Origin: Sphingomonadaceae bacterium
GTDB taxonomy: Bacteria > Pseudomonadota > Alphaproteobacteria > Sphingomonadales > Sphingomonadaceae
Length of the DNA: 5,362 nucleotides
Direction: 5' to 3'
Assembly (NCBI GenBank): GCA_947442095.1
Contig: CANEVG010000261.1
Coordinates: 1 to 5,362 of the forward strand
In this document: positions 1-5,242 of the stretch, in pieces
How positions within the stretch are numbered: position 1 is the first letter of the stretch
Layout of the letters: each line of letters starts with the position of its first letter
Notes under the pieces: model-generated
What the model was told of the DNA's origin: nothing
Seen by the model: only the letters and a program-made list of their open reading frames with translations
Database searches by the model: none
Position numbers and translations under genes: made by a program

Positions 1-1542
1 CGGCAGCGGCTGGAGCAGGCGAAAAGCGCGGCAGCGCCGGTCTATGTCGTGACGCCCGAAGAAGCGGCGGCGGCGGAGCGCGGCAAGGCCGCGGGCGAAA
101 AGACCTGGGTCTTTGCCGCCAGCAATGTGCGCGATTTTGGCTGGGCTTCCTCGCGCAAGTTTGCGTGGGACGCGCTGGGCGTGAAGCAAGACTATGCCGA
201 GCAGCCGCTGGTCATGGCGATGAGCTTCTTCCCCAAGGAGGCGCGGCCGCTGTGGGATGCCTATTCCACCAAGTCGATCGCGCATACCATCGACGTTTAT
301 GGGCGGTTTGCCTTTCCCTATCCCTATCCGGTGGCGCAATCGGTGAACGGGCCGGTGGGCGGCATGGAATATCCGATGATCACCTTCAACGGCCCGCGCC
401 CGGTGAAGGACAAGAAGACCGGCAATCTGACCTATACCGAGCGCGCCAAGTATGGCCTGATCGGCGTGGTGATCCACGAGATCGGACACAACTGGTTCCC
501 GATGATCGTCAATTCGGACGAGCGGCAGTGGACATGGATGGACGAAGGGCTGAACACCTTCCTGCAGTTCCAGGCTGAACGGCTGTGGGACAAGGACTAT
601 CCGGCGCGGCGGGGCGAGCCCAAGGACATTGCGGAGTACATGCTCTCGCAGAACCAGGTGCCGCTGATGACCCAATCGGATTCGGTGCTGCAGTTCGGTG
701 CCAATGGCTATGGCAAGCCCGCCACGGCGCTGACGATCCTGCGCGAGACCGTGCTCGGGCGCGACCTGTTCGACCGCGCGTTCCGCGAATATGCGGTGCG
801 CTGGCGCTTCAAGCATCCCACGCCCTATGATTTCTTCCGCACGATGGAGGAAAGCAGCGGGGTGGATCTCGACTGGTTCTGGCGCGGCTGGTTCTATGGG
901 ACCGACCATGTCGACATTGCGCTCGACAAGGTGGTGAAGGCAACGCTCGAACCGGCAGACGCCGAAGCCGCCGCCGCAGCGCGCAAGAAGCAGCGCGACG
1001 CCGAGCCGAAATCGCTGACAGCCACGCGCAACACCGAAAAGACCGTGGTGGAGCGCGATGCCGCCACGCGCGATTTCTATGACCAGATCGACCCGCTCGA
1101 TGCGACCGCAACTGACAAGCGCAAGGCGGCCGAGGCGCTGAAGGACCTGACGGTGGAGGAGAAAGCGGCGCGGCTGGTGACTGACCACTTCTACCGCTTC
1201 AGCTTCAGCAATAAGGGCGGGTTGGTCATGCCCGTGATCCTGAAGATGGACTTTTCCGACGGCTCCACAGAGACCGCGCGGATTCCGGCGGAAGTCTGGC
1301 GCTACAACACCAGGCAGGTGACCTGGCAGAAAGTAACAGCCAAAACGCTGGTGCGGGCCGAGCTCGACCCGCTGTGGGAAACGGCGGACGCAGACCGCTC
1401 GAACAACGTCTATGCCGGGCGGATCGAGCCGGTCATGCTGGGTATCGACAAGCCCGAGGACGCCAAGAACCGCATGAAGGATTCGGACCGGAAGATCCTG
1501 CCGGGATCACTGCAGACCTATGAAGCGCCGGCTAGCAAGTGA
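1..1542 (+). CDS. M1 family zinc metallopeptidase (aminopeptidase-like), 5' truncated by the window
   Basis: The reading frame is open from base 1, so the start lies upstream. The GTG at 49 is an internal Val codon, not a start. The gluzincin signature is complete: HEIGH at 475-489 (catalytic Glu 478-480), then exactly 18 residues, then the third zinc ligand Glu in DEGLN (544-546). Upstream, GGMEYP (358-375) occupies the place of the M1 GAMEN-type substrate-binding motif. The Tyr at 709-711 in GYGKPATAL fits the transition-state Tyr. M1 enzymes remove N-terminal residues from peptides using one zinc ion. This group is usually exported, but the signal peptide would lie outside the window. After the helical region ending near 930 comes an Ala/charged linker (about 950-1160) and a beta-rich C-terminal part. 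The stop overlaps the next gene by 23 bp, so the two are very likely co-transcribed. The family is certain; the exact substrate is not known. Confidence 0.93.
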   Translation, partial: RQRLEQAKSAAAPVYVVTPEEAAAAERGKAAGEKTWVFAASNVRDFGWASSRKFAWDALGVKQDYAEQPLVMAMSFFPKEARPLWDAYSTKSIAHTIDVYGRFAFPYPYPVAQSVNGPVGGMEYPMITFNGPRPVKDKKTGNLTYTERAKYGLIGVVIHEIGHNWFPMIVNSDERQWTWMDEGLNTFLQFQAERLWDKDYPARRGEPKDIAEYMLSQNQVPLMTQSDSVLQFGANGYGKPATALTILRETVLGRDLFDRAFREYAVRWRFKHPTPYDFFRTMEESSGVDLDWFWRGWFYGTDHVDIALDKVVKATLEPADAEAAAAARKKQRDAEPKSLTATRNTEKTVVERDAATRDFYDQIDPLDATATDKRKAAEALKDLTVEEKAARLVTDHFYRFSFSNKGGLVMPVILKMDFSDGSTETARIPAEVWRYNTRQVTWQKVTAKTLVRAELDPLWETADADRSNNVYAGRIEPVMLGIDKPEDAKNRMKDSDRKILPGSLQTYEAPASK

Positions 1543-2020
1543 TCTCCTAGCAGCGGCGCTGTTTGCCGCGGTGGCGTCGGGGCCAGCAAACGCGCATCGC
1601 GGTCATGACGCGATGAGCGTCATGACACTGGGCGCGGACGGGGCACTGACCGTCTCGCACCGGTTCGAGGCACACGATCTGGAACCGGCGCTGGCCAGCA
1701 TTGCGCCAGATGCGCAGCCGAGCCTCGACGATCCCGAGGCGATTGCGGCGCTAAAGGCCTATCTGCAGCACCGCTTTGCCGTGAACGCCGCAGGGAAGCC
1801 TGTGCCGCTAGCGTTCAGCGCCATCGAGGTCGGTGTGCGGCAGGTGCGTGTAGATTATGCCGGGCGGGTGAAGGGCAAGCCGAAGGCGCTCGAAGTTCAA
1901 TCCACAATCTTGCGCGATGTGTACCCCAAGCAGGTCAATCAGGTCGTTGTCCGCTCCGGCAAGATTGTGCGCACCCTGCGCTTTGCCGGGAGCGAGGCCT
2001 ACCAGGTGCCGGTGCGTTAA
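1520..2020 (+). CDS. Exported DUF6702-like protein of unknown function
   Basis: A 166-residue protein starting at ATG 1520, inside the last codons of the M1 peptidase. The only Shine-Dalgarno-like sequence is a weak GGGA near 1503-1506, so translation may depend on coupling to the upstream gene. The N-terminus is a clear Sec signal peptide: MKRR, a hydrophobic stretch (about residues 9-19), and an Ala-x-Ala cleavage site after residue 25 (PANA/HRGH). The mature protein begins with His-rich HRGH, followed by the pattern VSHRFEAHDLEPAL (about 45-58), which resembles the DUF6702 core. A middle YLQHRF segment and a C-terminal beta-rich part complete it. DUF6702 proteins commonly sit beside M1 peptidases, which supports the assignment. 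No enzymatic residues are recognisable. The length looks complete, so the adjacent mobile-element scar does not seem to have cut it. The family call is from memory and moderately sure; that it is a real secreted protein is very likely. Confidence 0.8.
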   Translation: MKRRLASDLLAAALFAAVASGPANAHRGHDAMSVMTLGADGALTVSHRFEAHDLEPALASIAPDAQPSLDDPEAIAALKAYLQHRFAVNAAGKPVPLAFSAIEVGVRQVRVDYAGRVKGKPKALEVQSTILRDVYPKQVNQVVVRSGKIVRTLRFAGSEAYQVPVR

Positions 2021-2062
2021 CCCGCCGCCTAGGCGCAATGCCCAGCACGGCTGCTTTCTTCG

Positions 2063-2260
2063 TTGGTAAACCTGACGGCGAACACGAGCAATCTACGGTT
2101 CGACGAATGGACACCGGTGTTCGGCTCCGAACGCCTTACCGGCGCACTCCTCGACCGGGTAAGCCATCACGTTCACATCCTCGAGATGAACGGTGACAGC
2201 TTCCCTCTGGCCAGCAGCCGTGAGCGCCAAAAGGACAAGGAGGGCAGCAATGTGACCTGA
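2063..2260 (+). pseudogene. istB: istB C-terminal fragment (IS21 transposition helper ATPase)
   Basis: The frame encodes FDEWTPVFGSERLTGALLD followed by HILEMNGDSFPL, the highly conserved C-terminal segment of IstB, the AAA+ ATPase that assists the IstA transposase of IS21 elements. Recognisable homology runs from about 2078 to 2230 (NLRFDEW to SSRERQK). The frame ends at TGA 2258-2260. A full IstB is about 240-260 residues; here only the last quarter remains. The Walker A and B motifs and the rest of the ATPase core are absent, so no activity is possible. The TTG at 2063 is only a convenient frame start and there is no convincing ribosome binding site. The segment just before FDEW (SLVNLTANTSN) matches the usual VTSNLPFDEW poorly, so some decay or a junction lies there. 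This should be annotated as a fragment, not a hypothetical protein. Confidence 0.82.
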
Positions 2261-2282
2261 TGAGAAACGGCATTCGGCGCCG

Positions 2283-2316
2283 GGAAATCGGCTTCCGCTA
2301 CGCTGCAGCCGTTTCC
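2283..2316 (+). other. Hairpin in the IS21 tail downstream of istB
   Basis: GGAAA-T-CGGCT (2283-2293) pairs with AGCCGTTTCC (2307-2316): ten base pairs with one bulged T at 2288 and a 13-nt loop. No T-run follows, so it is not an intrinsic terminator by itself. A hairpin of this kind, with GGAAATCGGCTTCCGCTACG wording, is familiar to me downstream of istB in many proteobacterial IS21 elements. It therefore serves here mainly as further evidence for the IS identity. Confidence 0.5.
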
Positions 2317-2334
2317 CCGACGCCGATCGTACCC

Positions 2335-2359
2335 AGCCTCAAACAGAGGCTTTTTGTTT
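2335..2359 (+). terminator. Rho-independent terminator within the IS21 remnant
   Basis: AGCCTC (2335-2340), a five-base loop AAACA, and GAGGCT (2346-2351) form a perfect six-pair stem, followed at once by TTTTGTTT. This is a good intrinsic terminator for + strand transcripts. In the original IS it would have ended the istAB transcript. Today it is the first visible terminator after the M1 peptidase-DUF6702 operon, about 315 bp past its last stop codon. Confidence 0.72.
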
Positions 2360-2366
2360 AAACCGG

Positions 2367-2411
2367 CTGGCCCCTTCTTGAACCGGTGCCTGGTCCCATT
2401 TTATATCGGCG
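2367..2411 (+). repeat. Two degenerate subterminal repeats at the IS21 right end
   Basis: Two direct copies of about 22 bp lie at 2367-2388 (CTGGCCCCTTCTTGAACCGG then TG) and 2390-2411 (CTGGTCCCATTTTATATCGG then CG), matching at 15 of 22 positions. A weaker third copy ending in AAACCGG may sit at about 2347-2366. IS21 elements typically carry several such repeats near each end as transposase binding sites. The outer copy runs directly into the terminal TTGACA (2412-2417). Confidence 0.6.
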
Positions 2412-2417
2412 TTGACA

Positions 2418-2706
2418 GCCACGGCCTCAACATAGCGGCGGCAGCGATGGATTTAGCGATCTTTTCGAGTTTGGCTTGCTCCAGTGGGTCAAGGCCCTTT
2501 GCCAGCGATCTGCGCGCCTCGAGCAGCATTTCGCGCGCGTCCCTGAGCCGTGTTTTCGGGCAGCGTCCGAACGAGAGCGTGCGCTGCTGCCCACCGAAGC
2601 GGTAGTTTATCCGCCAGTATCGGATGCCGGTGGGCGTCACGAGACGATAAAGTCCATCGCGGTCGGGCAGATTGTAAGCCTGCGGCCTTGGCTTGGCATG
2701 CTTCAC
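2418..2706 (-). pseudogene. P4-type tyrosine integrase, N-terminal fragment truncated by IS21
   Basis: The - strand frame from GTG 2706 encodes a DUF4102-type arm-binding domain: AKPRPQAYNLPDRDGLYRLV, then TPTGIRYWRINYRFGGQQRT, LSFGRCP, and DAREMLLEARRSLAKGLDP (ending near 2470). This is the standard N-terminus of phage P4-like integrases of genomic islands. A full protein is about 400 residues; fewer than 95 remain, with no core-binding or catalytic Arg/Tyr domain. Near 2436 the sequence seems frameshifted: the zero frame gives MLRPW, whereas a shifted frame gives EAVA, as expected in a FEAVA motif. At 2417 it meets the IS21 terminus, and the stop at 2401-2403 is IS sequence. The gene points away from tRNA-Cys, whose 3' end lies about 210 bp upstream, so that tRNA was probably the integration target. 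The original start may lie slightly upstream of 2706. Confidence 0.85.
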
Positions 2707-2914
2707 GGCGTTGGCGGTGCGCCCAGATTTGCGTTTTACACCTTCCGATATTGATGGACCTTCGCGTCCAGCATCGGGCTGTGATCCATCACCTGTACCA
2801 TCAATGGTCCCGGATGCGGTCGGATCGACCCGACCTGATGCAGAGAGTTGTACCAGAAAGATGCTGCAAAACAGCTATTTGATCGACGTTGCCGGACATC
2901 TTCAAACGGCGAAT
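2707..2914. other. Spacer between integrase remnant and tRNA-Cys (likely island end)
   Basis: No credible gene is visible. On the - strand the integrase frame stays open upstream from 2706 to a TAG at 2875-2877, but contains no ATG, GTG or TTG. The codons just before 2706 (GRTANAV) still look like an integrase N-terminus, so a lost start codon is possible. The island attachment core should be the tRNA 3' part, at or just beyond the right edge of this spacer. No clear intrinsic terminator for the tRNA is seen. Confidence 0.4.
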
Positions 2915-2988
2915 TGGAGGCCCGAGCCGGAATCGAACCGGCGTGCACGGATTTGCAGTCCGCTACGTCACCACTCCGCCATCGGGCC
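2915..2988 (-). tRNA. tRNA-Cys (anticodon GCA)
   Basis: A complete 74-nt cloverleaf on the - strand with CCA encoded (2915-2917). The acceptor stem GGCCCGA (2982-2988) pairs with TCGGGCC (2919-2925). The discriminator base is U (2918), the known identity base of tRNA-Cys. The anticodon loop CTGCAAA has GCA at 2954-2956, with stem GCGGA/TCCGT. The variable loop has 4 nt, and the T arm GCCGGTTCGATTCCGGC lies at 2926-2942. It decodes UGC and UGU. It lies 84 bp downstream of the crotonase gene on the same strand. The integrase remnant beyond its 3' end implies that it served as a genomic-island attachment site while keeping an intact 3' end. Confidence 0.97.
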
Positions 2989-3072
2989 CCGATGCGCTTC
3001 AGCGTCGAAGGGGGCGGTTAGCCGAGCGCCGGGCCGCCCGCAACGGGATTCTTTGCGCGCTTGGCCCTCAGC

Positions 3073-3870
3073 TTATGGATCAATGAACTCGGGCGCGCGC
3101 TTCTCGAGCCCGGCCTTCACCGCTTCAACCTGGTTGCGCGAATACATCAGTTCGTGCTGCGCCATGCTTTCGGCCATCAGGATCTGGTCTGCATTCATAT
3201 CGGCGGTGCGGTTGGTCAGCAGCTTGGCGCCGCGCGTGGCGGTGGGGCTCTTGCTCGCGATCTCCTGCGCCAGCGCCATCGCGCGCCCTAGCGGATCGGG
3301 ATCGGCATGCGTGACGAAGCCAAGCTGGGCCGCTTCTGCACCGGAAAACTCGCGGTGAGTGTATGTCATCTCGCGCAGCACGTCATCGCGCACATTGCCG
3401 CGCCACAGCAGATAGCCGGCCATATCGGGCACGAGGCCCCATTTCACCTCCATGACCGCAAGCCTCGCATCAGGCGCGGCGATGCGGATATCCGCGCCGC
3501 TCGCCACTTGCAGCCCGCCGCCGAAGCACACGCCGTGCACCGCCGCGATCACCGGCATGGGAACGTTGCGCCAAACCATCGCCGCCTGCTGCGCGCGGTT
3601 TGCATTGCCGTGCGTGCGATCGACCAGACTGCCGCTTTCCCAGCGGTCCGTGCGCGCCATGCTGGAGAGATCAAGCCCCGCGCAAAACGAGCGGCCCGCG
3701 CCCGAAAGCACTGCGGCGCGCACACCCTTGGCCTGATGCAGATAGCTACCCGCCGCTATGATGCCCTCGAACATGGCATCATCGAGTGCGTTCATCTTGT
3801 CTGCACGGTCGAGCAGCACGTGTGCGACATGGTTTTCGATCGTTATGCTGACACGGTCGTGAAATCTCAT
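3073..3870 (-). CDS. Crotonase / enoyl-CoA hydratase-isomerase family protein
   Basis: A 265-residue crotonase-fold protein, full length for the family. The two oxyanion-hole segments are clear: CAGLDLSSM (residues 63-71) and CFGGGLQVASGADIRIA (115-131). A third conserved block is MEVKWGLVPDM (140-150). Aligning by eye, the position of hydratase Glu144 (GGGCEL) is Gln121 here, while Glu141 matches hydratase Glu164 and Asp149 matches a catalytic acid of dienoyl-CoA isomerases. With one of the two hydratase glutamates missing, simple enoyl-CoA hydration is doubtful; an isomerase or another acyl-CoA reaction is possible. It should act in the cytoplasm on CoA thioesters. The ATG at 3868-3870 is preceded by AGGG (3879-3882) with 8-nt spacing. 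It follows the aminotransferase by 27 bp and is probably its operon partner. The substrate cannot be told from sequence. Confidence 0.9.
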   Translation of the reverse strand: MRFHDRVSITIENHVAHVLLDRADKMNALDDAMFEGIIAAGSYLHQAKGVRAAVLSGAGRSFCAGLDLSSMARTDRWESGSLVDRTHGNANRAQQAAMVWRNVPMPVIAAVHGVCFGGGLQVASGADIRIAAPDARLAVMEVKWGLVPDMAGYLLWRGNVRDDVLREMTYTHREFSGAEAAQLGFVTHADPDPLGRAMALAQEIASKSPTATRGAKLLTNRTADMNADQILMAESMAQHELMYSRNQVEAVKAGLEKRAPEFIDP

Positions 3871-3877
3871 CGGAAAG

Positions 3878-3896
3878 ACCCTGCTTCGAAAAGGGT
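3878..3896 (-). promoter_or_regulatory. Short hairpin covering the crotonase ribosome binding site
   Basis: On the - strand ACCCT (3896-3892) can pair with AGGGT (3882-3878) across a nine-base loop. The right arm contains the only Shine-Dalgarno-like sequence of the crotonase gene. The left arm lies just after the aminotransferase stop (3898-3900), so a ribosome ending there would open the stem. This suggests translational coupling, but the stem is only five pairs. Confidence 0.35.
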
Positions 3897-3897
3897 G

Positions 3898-5097
3898 TCA
3901 CGCCGCGCTGGCGTTGACCCCCATGCTGGAGAGATAGCGGCGGATGTTACGCGCGGCCTGGCGCAGCCGCTGCTCGTTCTCGACCATCGCGATGCGCACA
4001 TAGCCCTCGCCGTCCTCGCCATAGCCCACGCCCGGCGCAACCGCGACTTCGGCGTGAACGAGAAGCTGCTTGGAAAATTCCAGGCTGCCCATTTCGCGCA
4101 GCGCAGGGGGCAGCGGTGCCCAGGCGAACATCGAGGCGCGTGGGCTCGGGATTTCCCACCCGGCGCGGCCGAACGCTTCGACCATTACATCGCGGCGCTT
4201 CTGATATAGCAGGCGGTTCGCCTCGACGATATCCTGCGGGCCATTGAGCGCAGCGCACGCCGCAGCCTGGATCGGAGTAAATGCGCCGTAATCAAGGTAG
4301 GACTTCACCCGGGTGAGCGCCGCGATCAGCTGCGGGTTACCCACGGCAAAGCCCACGCGCCAACCGGCCATCGAGAACGTTTTCGACATGGAGGTGAACT
4401 CGACCGCGACGTCCTTGGCCCCCGGCACTTCGAGGATCGAGCGCGTCGGGTTTCCGTCGAAATAGAGCTCCGAATACGCAAGATCGGACAGGACCCAGAC
4501 CTTGTTCTCGCGCGCCCACGCCACCAGCCGCTCGTAGAACGCCAGATCGACAGTCTCCGCGGTGGGGTTCGAGGGGTAGTTCACGATCACGACCGAGGGG
4601 CGCGGCACGCTGTAGCGCATTGCCCGGTCAAGCGATTCCCAGTAGCGTTCATCCGGTGTGGTCGGCACCGAACGGATCGTGGCCCCGGCAATGATGAAAC
4701 CGAACGTATGGATCGGGTAGCTGGGATTGGGCGCGAGCACGACATCGCCCGGCGCTGTGATCGCGGTGGCAAGGCTGGCGAGCCCTTCCTTCGAACCCAT
4801 GGTCATCACCACTTCGGTCTCGGGATCGAGCTCCACGTTGAAGCGGCGCGCATAGTAGCTGGCCTGCGCCTTGCGCACGCCGGGGATGCCCTTGGACGCG
4901 GAATAGCCATGCGCGTCCGGCTTCATCGCCACTTCGCACAGCTTTTCGATCACATGCGGCGGCGGCGGCAGATCGGGGTTGCCCATGCCGAGATCGATGA
5001 TGTCCTGCCCGCGGGCGCGTGCGGCGGCCCGCATCGCGTTCACTTCGGCGATGACATAGGGCGGCAGGCGCTTCATGCGGTAGAATTCTTCGGTCAC
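3898..5097 (-). CDS. alaC: AlaC-type class I/II PLP-dependent aminotransferase
   Basis: A fold-type I aminotransferase of 399 residues from the chosen GTG. It follows E. coli AlaC (glutamate-pyruvate transaminase) closely: KRLPPYV (9-15), DIIDLGMGNPD (32-42), HGYSASKGIPG (63-73), GSKEGLA (101-107), NPSYPIH (124-130), SNPTA (176-180). Key residues: Asn177, Asp205 and Tyr208 around PLP; Schiff-base Lys239 in SMSKTFSMAGWR (codon 4381-4383); Arg247 for the phosphate; Arg368 (YVRIAM) for the substrate carboxylate. Such enzymes swap amino groups between amino acids and 2-oxo acids; alanine/glutamate is the likely pair. Alphaproteobacterial homologues are often labelled LL-diaminopimelate aminotransferase, which I cannot exclude. 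The frame extends upstream to ATG 5190, but homologues begin near TEEFYR-KRLPPYV, so GTG 5095-5097 is preferred; no start has a strong Shine-Dalgarno. First gene of an operon with the crotonase. Confidence 0.9.
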   Translation of the reverse strand: MTEEFYRMKRLPPYVIAEVNAMRAAARARGQDIIDLGMGNPDLPPPPHVIEKLCEVAMKPDAHGYSASKGIPGVRKAQASYYARRFNVELDPETEVVMTMGSKEGLASLATAITAPGDVVLAPNPSYPIHTFGFIIAGATIRSVPTTPDERYWESLDRAMRYSVPRPSVVIVNYPSNPTAETVDLAFYERLVAWARENKVWVLSDLAYSELYFDGNPTRSILEVPGAKDVAVEFTSMSKTFSMAGWRVGFAVGNPQLIAALTRVKSYLDYGAFTPIQAAACAALNGPQDIVEANRLLYQKRRDVMVEAFGRAGWEIPSPRASMFAWAPLPPALREMGSLEFSKQLLVHAEVAVAPGVGYGEDGEGYVRIAMVENEQRLRQAARNIRRYLSSMGVNASAA

Positions 5098-5160
5098 GGC
5101 GGAATTACTCACAAATACGCGCAGCAAAAGCGCCGCACCGTCAGGCCCATACGACAATCG

Positions 5161-5178
5161 CCGGTTCATGGAAACCGG
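5161..5178. repeat. Perfect inverted repeat in the divergent intergenic region
   Basis: CCGGTT (5161-5166) and AACCGG (5173-5178) form a perfect six-base inverted repeat around CATGGA. It lies between the two divergent genes, five bases from the -35 element proposed for the rightward promoter. It could be an operator or a leader hairpin for the aminotransferase transcript. No T-run follows on either strand, so it is not a terminator. Confidence 0.35.
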
Positions 5179-5183
5179 AAGGG

Positions 5184-5212
5184 CTAACATGCTGCATGAA
5201 CTGCGCTATAGT
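5184..5212 (+). promoter_or_regulatory. Candidate sigma-70 type promoter for the gene at 5243
   Basis: CTAACA (5184-5189, four of six bases of TTGACA) and TATAGT (5207-5212, five of six of TATAAT) are separated by 17 bp. The predicted transcript would start near 5219, about 24 bases before the ATG. A direct repeat TGCATGA lies at 5193-5199 (in the spacer) and 5222-5228 (around the start), with a 29-bp period; it may bind a regulator. Found by eye only. Confidence 0.4.
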
Positions 5213-5242
5213 GCGTGTCAGTGCATGAGGGATTGAATTGTC

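Larger units (their letters stand above)
2033..2417 (+). mobile_element. IS21-family insertion sequence, right-end remnant
   Basis: This stretch holds the 3' end of istB (see the pseudogene entry), the non-coding tail that follows istB in this IS group, and a terminus reading GGCGTTGACA that ends at 2417. Read from the outside on the - strand, the end starts TGTCAACGCCGATATAAAAT, the kind of TGTCA terminus found in IS21 elements. Two subterminal repeats of about 22 bp lie just inside. There is no istA, no 5' part of istB and no left end, so the element is dead and lost its left side by deletion. The left limit is approximate. Base 2033 is simply the first codon after a stop in the istB frame, and recognisable istB homology starts nearer 2078. 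Immediately outside the right end the sequence becomes integrase, so the IS had inserted into that gene. Confidence 0.75.

Noticed and set aside
809..1111. 100-codon - strand frame inside the M1 peptidase gene
   Set aside because: Arg/Ser-rich antisense frame over a strongly supported peptidase; typical GC-rich shadow.
2021..2062. Second attachment-site copy (repeat of the tRNA-Cys 3' end) at the left edge of the scar
   Set aside because: No sequence resembling the T-arm or acceptor end of the tRNA is present here or elsewhere in the window; the left attachment site appears to be lost.
2354..2754. Two + strand frames (2354-2605 and 2476-2754) opposite the integrase fragment
   Set aside because: Both are antisense to the recognisable integrase arm domain and show no family features.
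2736..2948. 70-codon - strand frame starting inside tRNA-Cys
   Set aside because: Its N-terminus (MHAGSIPAR) is translated tRNA sequence, a common false gene; the remainder has no similarity I recognise.
3015..3043. Possible tRNA-Cys promoter on the - strand (TTGCGG, 17 bp, TAACCG)
   Set aside because: The spacing is right, but the -10 matches only two of six bases; too weak to annotate.
2693..3358. 221-codon + strand frame spanning the tRNA and the end of the crotonase gene
   Set aside because: It runs through the tRNA-Cys gene in antisense (its translation of the tRNA is a familiar spurious peptide) and overlaps the crotonase 3' end.
3307..4209. 300-codon open frame on the + strand opposite the crotonase and aminotransferase
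   Set aside because: It lies antisense to two genes with clear motifs. Its protein is rich in His/Arg/Ala without family features, as expected for an antisense frame in GC-rich DNA.
4708..5187. 159-codon + strand frame opposite the aminotransferase N-terminus
   Set aside because: Antisense shadow of conserved AlaC coding sequence; no recognisable domain and no ribosome binding site of note.
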